Shown: positions 43,561-51,031 of the stretch, in pieces
Layout of the letters: every line of letters starts with the position of its first letter
How positions within the stretch are numbered: the stretch's first letter is position 1
Source of the DNA: DMER64 sp964542305
Lineage (GTDB): Bacteria > Bacteroidota > Bacteroidia > Bacteroidales > UBA932
Assembly (NCBI GenBank): GCA_964542305.1
Contig: CAZITX010000009.1
Coordinates: 21,859 to 85,858 of the forward strand
Reading direction: 5' to 3'
Length of the DNA: 64,000 bases
Notes under the pieces: generated by a model
Seen by the model: the letters and a program-made list of their open reading frames with translations, nothing else
Told to the model about the DNA's origin: nothing
The model's database searches: none
Program-made: the position numbers and the translations under genes

Positions 43561-45948
43561 TCAGAATTCCCGGTTCATTGTCCGGCAAATAACATCTTCT
43601 TGCAAAGCCGGGGCCAGGTGATTAAAATAATCACTGTACCCTGCAACACGTACCATCAAATCCCGGTAGGATTCGGGATCTTTTTGGGCTTGACGAAGCG
43701 TTTGGGTGTCCACAACATTAAACTGTATATGATGGCCTCCTGATTCAAAATAACAACGGATCAGGAATGCCAGTTTTTCCAGGTCCCTGTCCGTTTTCAT
43801 CATAGAGGGTGAAAAACGCTGGTTGAGTAAAGTCCCTCCTGATTTTTCCTGGTTCAGCCTGGAAAGAGAACGAATGACAGCTGTGGGTCCGTTTGTGTCG
43901 GCTCCGTGTGAAGGAGAAGTCCCGTCGGATAATGAACGTCCGGCCATTCGTCCGTTTGGCAAGGCTCCTGTAAGCGATCCAAAATAAACATGACAGGTCG
44001 TAGAAAGCAGATCCATGTGAAAAACGCCGCCCCTGGTGTTGGGTTTTCCGTCTATGGCACGGAACAGTTCTTCATACAATCTTACGGCCAGGTTGTCGGC
44101 ATAATCGTTATCATTTCCAAAAAACGGGGTTTTATTGATCAAATACTGACGCATGGGTTCATGATCCCTGAAGTTTACGGATAACGCGAGCAACAATTCT
44201 TTCATAGACCACTTCCGGTCTTCATAGATATGCTTCTTAATGGCAGACAGGCTATCTGTTACAGTCCCCAGACCGGTACACTGAATATAAGACGTATTGT
44301 ACCTGGGGCCTCCGTCGTAATAATCTTTCCCTTTCTCAATGCAGTCATCTATCAAGACAGAAAGGAAAGGAGCAGGGGTCATTTGGGCCGTGAGACGCTC
44401 TATCCGGTCATTTACCCGGATCTTGGTATCAATGACATATTTAAGCTGGCGTATGAATGCTTTGTATAAAACATCAAAAGTGTCAAACATAGTGGGATCT
44501 CCGGTTTCCGGGCATACCTTTTTCCCGGTCACGGGATCCGTCCCATTATTGAGGGTGATCTCCAGGATCTTGGCCACATTCAGGTATCCTGTCAATAAAT
44601 AGGCTTCTTTCCCGAAAGCTCCCACTTCAATACAACCGCTGCAACCTCCTTCCCTGGCATCCCTGAGGTTTTTTCCCTGCCTTGTCAATTCCTTAATATA
44701 GACATCGGGATTGAACAGTGAAGGATATCCATAGCCTTTGCGTATTACCCGACAACTTTCCAATAAAAACCGGTCGGGCGTGCAGGATGCAATATGTGCA
44801 GAGGCTCCCGGTTGAAGAAGGTGAAGCTCTCCCAGTGTCTCAAGCATAATATAAGATACAGGATTCACGGCATCGGTTCCATCCGGTTTTACCCCTCCGA
44901 TATTGATATTTGTAAAATCATTATATGTGCCGCTTTCACGGGCCGTAACACCTACCTTGGGCGGAGCCGGGTGATTATTTATTTTTATAAACAAACAAGC
45001 CATCCATTCCCGGGCTTCTTCCCTGGTAAGTGTCCCTGCTTCAACTTCCTTCCGGTAAAATGGGTCCAGGTGCTGGTCCAGGTGACCGGGATTCATGGCA
45101 TCCCATCCGTTGAGTTCCATTATGGTTCCCAGGTGAACAAACCAATACATCTGCAAAGCTTCCCGGTATGTGGAAGGTGCATTGGCAGGTACGCGAAGGC
45201 ATGTAGCAGCAATGCTTTCCAATTCTGCAGCCCTGTTCATATCACCACGTTCCCGGCACTCCGCAGCCATTTCACCTGCCAGCGCAGCATGACGTTCCGC
45301 GAAGATTACCATTGCCTCACAAGCAATATCCATCGCCTGCAACATTTCTTTTTTCGCGGATGTATCCGGTTCAGCTGAATGGGCCAGGTCAGACAATACG
45401 CCCGCAATCCGGCGGCGAAAATCATTGATCCCGTATTTATAAATCTTCCCGTCCAGTGCCGTGTGCCCCGGTGCGCGCTGTTCTGCAAACTCGGTAAAAA
45501 GACCGCTTTCATACATCAATTTCCAGTCTGCAGGTAAAACGGAAAAAATCTGCTCCCTGAGAGTCTTTCCTTTCCAGAATGGAATGATTTCTTTATCGTA
45601 AATACGAATGTCTTCCTCCGATACTATATAACGCTGCAATTCCCTTGTATTGAGAATCCGGAGGTCCTGCACACTGTGACAAGTCAGTTCCGGGAAGGTA
45701 GGCACGGCTTTAGGTTGTGGTCCGCGTTCTCCCACGATCAATTCCCGGGCCCCTATATATATTGACTGTTTTGCACACAATTCCCTGAAAGAAAGCGCCC
45801 TCAATACCGGTACGGAATATATTCGCTCAAAATTTCTGTAAAAATCAGTCAGAATACGGGCTCTTTCAACACTAATAGACGGTTCGGACAGGTAAGATTC
45901 TTCTCTTAAAAAAGCAACTCTTTCACTTATTACAGATCCTGGTTTCAT
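43561..45948 (-). CDS. Glycyl radical enzyme, probably trans-4-hydroxyproline dehydratase-like
   Basis: 795 residues, full length. The glycyl-radical loop RVAGYSDYF places the radical on G770, and the thiyl cysteine and base are in GCSGCIEVGAFG, a C-x-E pair typical of dehydratases and lyases rather than pyruvate formate-lyase (which has CC). Stretches such as GERGPQPKAVPTFPE, APGHTALDGKIYK and LEITLNNGTDPVTGKK, and the length, agree best with what I recall of HypD, which dehydrates 4-hydroxyproline to pyrroline-5-carboxylate. The assignment is from memory of the family. An added cysteine two residues before GC is unusual. It overlaps corA by 4 bases. Confidence 0.7.
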   Translation of the reverse strand: MKPGSVISERVAFLREESYLSEPSISVERARILTDFYRNFERIYSVPVLRALSFRELCAKQSIYIGARELIVGERGPQPKAVPTFPELTCHSVQDLRILNTRELQRYIVSEEDIRIYDKEIIPFWKGKTLREQIFSVLPADWKLMYESGLFTEFAEQRAPGHTALDGKIYKYGINDFRRRIAGVLSDLAHSAEPDTSAKKEMLQAMDIACEAMVIFAERHAALAGEMAAECRERGDMNRAAELESIAATCLRVPANAPSTYREALQMYWFVHLGTIMELNGWDAMNPGHLDQHLDPFYRKEVEAGTLTREEAREWMACLFIKINNHPAPPKVGVTARESGTYNDFTNINIGGVKPDGTDAVNPVSYIMLETLGELHLLQPGASAHIASCTPDRFLLESCRVIRKGYGYPSLFNPDVYIKELTRQGKNLRDAREGGCSGCIEVGAFGKEAYLLTGYLNVAKILEITLNNGTDPVTGKKVCPETGDPTMFDTFDVLYKAFIRQLKYVIDTKIRVNDRIERLTAQMTPAPFLSVLIDDCIEKGKDYYDGGPRYNTSYIQCTGLGTVTDSLSAIKKHIYEDRKWSMKELLLALSVNFRDHEPMRQYLINKTPFFGNDNDYADNLAVRLYEELFRAIDGKPNTRGGVFHMDLLSTTCHVYFGSLTGALPNGRMAGRSLSDGTSPSHGADTNGPTAVIRSLSRLNQEKSGGTLLNQRFSPSMMKTDRDLEKLAFLIRCYFESGGHHIQFNVVDTQTLRQAQKDPESYRDLMVRVAGYSDYFNHLAPALQEDVICRTMNREF

Positions 45949-46901
45949 TTAATCATTTTTCGTTTTTTGAACAACCATATGGCCATAACAACAGTCAACA
46001 ACATCAGACACAACAGAAGTGCAAAATCCCACCACTTATTTTCCGAAATAACAGGTAATTTGACATTCATCCCGTAAATACTGGCAATAAGAGTGGGAGG
46101 CATCAACAACAAGGACACGAATGTAAAAACCCGCATCAATTTGTTCTGTTCCAGATTGATAAGACCCAGAGCCGTGTTTTGCAGGTATTCCAAACGTTCA
46201 AAACTGAAATTGGCATGATGGATCAATGAATCCACATCTTTGTTCAGGACCTCCAGTTTGGAATAGACATCCCTTGGAAATTTATCGCTTTTAAGGATTC
46301 CGGACAATACCCTTTGCTTATCCACACCATTGGCGCGAATTACCATGGTGTTTTCCTGTAACTGATTCACATCCAACAGAAAATTCTCCCCCATGGACTC
46401 TCCCAGATCTATACGCCTGGAGAGTTGCGAAATTTCCTTTGAAAGGATTTCAACCAGGTCTGCATCCACATCAATCCTGTTCTCCAGGATACTTACCATA
46501 ATATGATACCCGGTGGGAAAAAGCCTGTAATTGTTTAAAAGTTTACGTTGTACCTCGGACAAAGTTCTGAGAGGAGTATGACGCAATGTGACCAGTATAC
46601 TTTCAGAGATAATGAACGAAACAGGTTCCGAGGAATAGTCGTCCGGCCCGGGAATCAAAAAATTGGTGTTGGCAAATATGGTGGTTTCGGTTTCAAAATA
46701 CCTGGAAGAAGATTCAATTTCTTCCGCCTGCGCCCTGCTTTGCAGTGTCGTATCCAGGAATTCTTCGGCCGCACGTTTTTCTTCTCCTGTGGGATCGTGC
46801 AGATCGATCCATAAAACATCATCCAATCCCAGTTTATCCAGGATCTTTACTTCATTGTCGCTTAAGACTTGTCCTTTTGATTTGTAGAAAATTTCGATCA
46901 T
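45945..46901 (-). CDS. corA: CorA-family magnesium/divalent cation transporter
   Basis: 318 residues from ATG 46901. A long cytoplasmic alpha/beta domain with a coiled helix is followed by two C-terminal membrane helices and the selectivity motif YGMN. CorA pentamers carry Mg2+ (also Co2+, Ni2+). It is preceded by a roughly 210-base leader with its own promoter and followed, with a 4-base overlap, by the glycyl radical enzyme gene, so the three genes form one operon. Confidence 0.92.
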   Translation of the reverse strand: MIEIFYKSKGQVLSDNEVKILDKLGLDDVLWIDLHDPTGEEKRAAEEFLDTTLQSRAQAEEIESSSRYFETETTIFANTNFLIPGPDDYSSEPVSFIISESILVTLRHTPLRTLSEVQRKLLNNYRLFPTGYHIMVSILENRIDVDADLVEILSKEISQLSRRIDLGESMGENFLLDVNQLQENTMVIRANGVDKQRVLSGILKSDKFPRDVYSKLEVLNKDVDSLIHHANFSFERLEYLQNTALGLINLEQNKLMRVFTFVSLLLMPPTLIASIYGMNVKLPVISENKWWDFALLLCLMLLTVVMAIWLFKKRKMIK

Positions 46902-47113
46902 AATACGAAGATTGAAAGGTGAAACATTCGGGTGCAAACGTTTACCTTCTACTTCGCGGCTTTGATCTTACTTTATGAGCAATTCGCCAGCAGGCCCATG
47001 AACTTCCTGTATGTTTTATACTTATATGCATACCCATGTTTTTAAGTCCTTGCAAGCGAGGGATTATATGGTCATTTAACCGTCCGGCATCTGCTCTGAT
47101 AGAATAATTTTTG
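46902..47113 (-). promoter_or_regulatory. Long corA leader with a 31-codon reading frame
   Basis: The transcript from the promoter at 47121-47114 would carry about 210 untranslated bases before corA. Within it, ATG 47037 opens a 31-codon frame (MGMHISIKHTGSSWACWRIA...) that stops at 46942, 40 bases before corA. It is basic, with three tryptophan/cysteine-rich positions. I do not recognise a known riboswitch. It could be a leader peptide controlling corA, or chance. Confidence 0.35.
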
Positions 47114-47121
47114 CAAATGTA
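47114..47121 (-). promoter_or_regulatory. -7 box TACATTTG for corA
   Basis: Perfect consensus match 23 bases after the symporter stop, with TTTG repeats at 47141-47134 upstream (16 and 12 bases away, shorter than the ideal 19). Confidence 0.5.
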
Positions 47122-47143
47122 ACTTTTTTTTTTCAAACAAACA

Positions 47144-48652
47144 TCAGTTTGCAATCCGGGTAGTTTTTTCACGGAATAGCCACATCCCGAAAAATGTTAG
47201 TAACCCGTTGACAATTAATATGGTGAAACCCAATCCAAAATCAAACCATGTCTTAAGTGCCAAATCTGCCAGATAACACAAAACCGGTGAGGCCAAAGCA
47301 ATGTAGGGTGCCACCCGGTCACGGACACGGTATTTTGTAAGGATCCCAAAGAAAAAGAAGCCCAACAGGGGTCCGTAAGTGTACGCTGCAAGCAGGTATA
47401 CCAGGTTTATAATAGCCTGATTGTTTACAACATACAGGATCAGAATAATGAAGAAAAAGAGAACCGCAAACGATGCGTGTGTGATCTTGCGTATCCTGTC
47501 TTTCCTTGCCTGCGCAAGGTCTTCCCTTTTGTTAAATCCCAGGAAATCTATGCAAAAAGATGTGGTCAGTGAAGTTAATGCACCTCCTGCACTCGGGTAT
47601 GAGGCCGATATCAGTCCAATAATAAAGAACAATCCCACGCCCAATCCCAGGTACTGGGAAGCAATAACGGGAAAAAGCTTGTCCGTTTGTGCTTTGGTGA
47701 ACACCCCGGCAGCATCAGCCAATCCTATGCCTTCCATACCGCCCAGTTTTTGACTAACGTAAATGGCCATGACCGCTCCCAAAAAGAGGAACATTATATT
47801 GACAACAACCAGGATGATGCTGGTTGAGTAAATATTCTTCTGTGCCGATCCAATGTTTTTGCAGGAAAGATTCTTTTGCATCATCTCCTGGTCAAGACCG
47901 GTCATCACAATGGTAATAAATATTCCGCTAATAAACTGTTTAACCGCATTGTTGGATGCACTCCAGTCCCAGTTGAACCATCTGGAATAATCGGTCGCGG
48001 TTACCGCTTTTGTCATTTCTGCAAAATTCCAGTCCATTCGGTTGGAAATTGAAATTACTGTAAGGACAACGGCCAGGAGCATAAAGGTCGTTTGCAAGAC
48101 ATCGGTCCATATAATGGTTTTAACTCCGCCCTTGAATGTGTAAAGAAAAATTAGGAACATAAATACCGCTGCCACGACCCAGAAAGGAACAGACCCGGGA
48201 GGCAGAAAAGTATGTAAAACCAGCACCACCATGAATATTCTAACGGCAGCTCCCAAAACGCGTGATACCATGAATACGGCGGCCCCCGTTTTATAAGTGC
48301 TGAACCCGAACCGGCTTTCCAGGTATGAGTAAATGGAAGTGACATTCATTTTGTAATACAGGGGCAGCAAGACTTTGGCAATAACCACATAACCAATAAC
48401 AAACCCAAGCACCAGCGGCATGTAGAAAAAGTTCTCATTCATTACATTACCCGGTACCGAAATAAAGGTGACACCGCTTATGGACGTTCCTACCATACCA
48501 TAGGCCACAATAGGCCAGGGAGATTTTTTATTGCCCAGGAAATAGGAATTGCTGTCGGCCTTTCGCGAGGTTATCCAGGACACAAGAAAAAGCAGGGCCG
48601 TGTACACTGCAAAAGCCGTCAACAGCCAGGAAAGGGGAAAAGTATGTTCCAT
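47144..48652 (-). CDS. Sodium:solute symporter (SSS family)
   Basis: 502 residues with about 13 membrane helices. SSS features include VSWITSRKADSNSYFLGNKKSPW at the N-terminus, GMVGTSISGVTFISVPG in helix 2 (sodium-site region) and SASYPSAGGALTSLTTSF in helix 9. Substrate is not evident. It lies 14 bases downstream of recR in the same direction as murQ and the amino-sugar kinase, so a role in amino-sugar or sialic-acid type uptake is a reasonable inference. Confidence 0.85.
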   Translation of the reverse strand: MEHTFPLSWLLTAFAVYTALLFLVSWITSRKADSNSYFLGNKKSPWPIVAYGMVGTSISGVTFISVPGNVMNENFFYMPLVLGFVIGYVVIAKVLLPLYYKMNVTSIYSYLESRFGFSTYKTGAAVFMVSRVLGAAVRIFMVVLVLHTFLPPGSVPFWVVAAVFMFLIFLYTFKGGVKTIIWTDVLQTTFMLLAVVLTVISISNRMDWNFAEMTKAVTATDYSRWFNWDWSASNNAVKQFISGIFITIVMTGLDQEMMQKNLSCKNIGSAQKNIYSTSIILVVVNIMFLFLGAVMAIYVSQKLGGMEGIGLADAAGVFTKAQTDKLFPVIASQYLGLGVGLFFIIGLISASYPSAGGALTSLTTSFCIDFLGFNKREDLAQARKDRIRKITHASFAVLFFFIILILYVVNNQAIINLVYLLAAYTYGPLLGFFFFGILTKYRVRDRVAPYIALASPVLCYLADLALKTWFDFGLGFTILIVNGLLTFFGMWLFREKTTRIAN

Positions 48653-48666
48653 AGGTAAAAAATTGG

Positions 48667-49284
48667 TTATTCAGGTTTAAAGAGTTGTCTGTTTTCAATG
48701 GATCTTCCCAATGTTAGTTCATCGGTATATTCCAGTTGATCTCCAAAGCCCACCCCTCGTGCTATAGTAGTGATTTTCAGATGAGCAGGGGCCATTTTTT
48801 TGTATAAATAAAAGCACGTGGTTTCTCCTTCCATAGTCGTGCTTAAAGCCAGTATCACTTCCCGGACGTTTCCATTTTTCAATCTTTCCAGAAGAGGCTC
48901 CACGGCAAGATCGGCAGGACCTATCCCATCAATGGGAGATATGATCCCCCCCAGTACATGGTAGAGACCTTTATAGCGGCAGGTATGCTCTATACTCATA
49001 ACATCCCTCACATTTTCAACCACACATATAATCCCTTTGTCCCGTTTGGGATCCGAACACACCGGACATACAGGTGCGTCCGATATCATCCGGCATTGGG
49101 AACAATAGACTACCCGGTGACGCAAATCGGCTACGGCTTCAGCCAGGTTGTCAGCTTCTTCCCGCGGCTGACGTAGTAAATACAACGCAAGCCTGAGGGC
49201 AGATTTGGGTCCGATCCCCGGAAGCCGGGAAAATGCATCAACTGCTTTTTGGAGTAATTCAGAATTGTAACGGGGTTCAAACAT
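48667..49284 (-). CDS. recR: Recombination protein RecR
   Basis: 205 residues, usual length. N-terminal helix-hairpin-helix (RLPGIGPKSALRLALYLL), a four-cysteine zinc finger (CSQCRMISDAPVCPVC) and a Toprim domain (ICVVENVRDV). RecR with RecO and RecF loads RecA at gaps. It is sandwiched between murQ (8-base overlap) and a symporter gene. Confidence 0.95.
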   Translation of the reverse strand: MFEPRYNSELLQKAVDAFSRLPGIGPKSALRLALYLLRQPREEADNLAEAVADLRHRVVYCSQCRMISDAPVCPVCSDPKRDKGIICVVENVRDVMSIEHTCRYKGLYHVLGGIISPIDGIGPADLAVEPLLERLKNGNVREVILALSTTMEGETTCFYLYKKMAPAHLKITTIARGVGFGDQLEYTDELTLGRSIENRQLFKPE

Positions 49285-50101
49285 CCTGTTCTTTTTTGAA
49301 TGCTTCCACGGCTTTACGAACTTTTCCGTATTTCATTAAAAGTGCGTGTGCTTCCTGGTAATCTGTTATACCGGTATCTTCCATGATCATTTTTGTGCCC
49401 CGGTCTACCAGCTTTGCGTTGGTTAACTGCATATCCACCATTTTGTTTCCGGAAACACGGCCCATACGTATCATGACGGCTGTGGAAATCATATTCAGAA
49501 TTAATTTTTGGGCCGTTCCGGATTTCATACGGGTTGACCCGGTGACAAACTCGGGTCCTACCACAGCAACTATAGGTATCTCGGCTTCCTGAGTTACAGG
49601 CGACCCGGGATTGCATGTGATGCACGCCGTCAGCAATCCCTCCCTGCGGGCGTTGCGCAATGCCCCAATGACATATGGCGTCGTTCCGGAGGCAGCAATT
49701 CCCACCAAAACGTCGTTTTCCCCAATGTGGTAGGAAAGCAATTCTTCCCACCCTGCTTCCATACTGTCTTCTGCCTGTTCCACGGCACGGCGGATAGCTG
49801 TATCTCCTCCGGCTATAAGTCCTATGACCAGGTCGTAGGGAGCTCCGAAAGTAGGAGGAATCTCAGATGCATCCAGGATACCCAACCGCCCGCTTGTACC
49901 TGCTCCAATATAAAAAAGCCTTCCCCCTTCCTGCATGCGGGGAACTATGCCTTCCACCAGTTTTTCTATATCCGGGATACACGGTTTTACGGCCTCAGGG
50001 ACAGTATGATCTTCCCTGTTAATATTCTCCAGCAATTCCCTGACGGGCATTTTTTCCAGGCGATCGTAACGTGATGCCTGTTCAGTAATGTTTTGTATCA
50101 T
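49277..50101 (-). CDS. murQ: N-acetylmuramic acid 6-phosphate etherase
   Basis: 274 residues with a SIS domain: GAGTSGRLGILDASEIPPTFG, the VGIAASGTTPYVIGAL sugar-phosphate pocket and the TRMKSGTAQKLILNMIST signature. It cleaves the lactyl ether of MurNAc-6-P to GlcNAc-6-P. It begins with a 4-base overlap after the amino-sugar kinase gene. Confidence 0.95.
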   Translation of the reverse strand: MIQNITEQASRYDRLEKMPVRELLENINREDHTVPEAVKPCIPDIEKLVEGIVPRMQEGGRLFYIGAGTSGRLGILDASEIPPTFGAPYDLVIGLIAGGDTAIRRAVEQAEDSMEAGWEELLSYHIGENDVLVGIAASGTTPYVIGALRNARREGLLTACITCNPGSPVTQEAEIPIVAVVGPEFVTGSTRMKSGTAQKLILNMISTAVMIRMGRVSGNKMVDMQLTNAKLVDRGTKMIMEDTGITDYQEAHALLMKYGKVRKAVEAFKKEQDV

Positions 50102-50949
50102 TTTTCTTTACTGATCAAATCTTTGTGATAGGAAACCAACCCTTCCACGGGTGTGCGGACGATTTTTCCGATCCTCATCCCGTTACGTGCAGCGGCGGCT
50201 TCCACCTGATCCCTGAAATAATGAGCTACCGAGCCGACAATATTCACAGGATACGTTTTGTAATCGTAATGTATGATGTTGCGCAAAAAGAATTCATCGA
50301 AAGCTTCTGCCAAAAATTTCTGTATATAGGGATGCGTATGATGTTCTCCCAGGAATAAAGTAAAAGAAGCGAGGAACCGATTTGGCATAGGTTGCCTGTA
50401 AACCTTTTCAATAATATCCAGAAGTCCCAGTTTGTATTGTTTTTCAAAAGCATCGCGGAGATCCTCAGGCAACATTCTTTTTAAGTAATCCGAGACGAGT
50501 TTTTTGCCGAGTACCGCTCCGCCGCCCTCGTCGCCTAATATGTACCCGCAGGCCGGAACGTTGTCCGCAATTTTTTCTCCGTCGTAGAAACACGTATTGG
50601 CTCCCGTTCCCAAAATGGCCACTATACCTTTTTCATGCCGGCATACACAACGGGCTGCAGCCAGAAGATCCGAGTTTGCCTCAACTTCACATCCCGGAAA
50701 AACCCGGTTGAAACAACGGGTAAGGATATCTATTTTATCTTTTCCGGCTACCCCGGCCCCATAAAAAAACACCTGCTCCACATTGCCTTTGATGCCAGGT
50801 TTGAGACTGTATTCCAAAGTCCGGTAAATTTCTTCTTCCGATACAAAAAAAGGATTGATCCCAATAGTCTGAATGGCCTGTACCGTACCGTCCTTATGAA
50901 GGATTCTCCAGGCTACTTTAGTGGATCCGCTGTCGGCAATTATAATCAT
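50098..50949 (-). CDS. BadF/BadG-type amino-sugar kinase (GlcNAc/MurNAc kinase-like)
   Basis: 283 residues from ATG 50949 (MIIIADSGSTK). The ATPase fold shows the phosphate-1 loop ADSGSTKVAWR, the GTGANTCFYDG phosphate-2 loop and CGYILGDEGGGAVLGK. Proteins of this type phosphorylate N-acetylglucosamine or N-acetylmuramic acid. Placed directly before murQ, it would supply MurNAc-6-P as substrate. It is preceded by a -7 box TAAATTTG (50980-50973). Confidence 0.8.
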   Translation of the reverse strand: MIIIADSGSTKVAWRILHKDGTVQAIQTIGINPFFVSEEEIYRTLEYSLKPGIKGNVEQVFFYGAGVAGKDKIDILTRCFNRVFPGCEVEANSDLLAAARCVCRHEKGIVAILGTGANTCFYDGEKIADNVPACGYILGDEGGGAVLGKKLVSDYLKRMLPEDLRDAFEKQYKLGLLDIIEKVYRQPMPNRFLASFTLFLGEHHTHPYIQKFLAEAFDEFFLRNIIHYDYKTYPVNIVGSVAHYFRDQVEAAAARNGMRIGKIVRTPVEGLVSYHKDLISKEK

Positions 50950-50972
50950 GTTACCCTTGTTTAATGAGGGTA

Positions 50973-51010
50973 CAAATTTAGATAAATTGGCAAACAAATT
51001 GCTATCTTTG
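50973..51010. promoter_or_regulatory. Divergent promoters of the kinase-murQ operon and acyl-CoA synthetase
   Basis: TAAATTTG on the minus strand (50980-50973) and TATCTTTG on the plus strand (51003-51010), both perfect TAnnTTTG, 22 bases apart. The start codons lie 23 and 21 bases further on. Confidence 0.6.
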
Positions 51011-51031
51011 TAAGATAAACAAGCAATTTTG

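Noticed and set aside
46942..47172. 76-codon frame after the sodium symporter
   Set aside because: It starts inside the symporter gene and crosses the corA promoter; only its inner 31-codon part, after the promoter, was kept as a candidate leader peptide.
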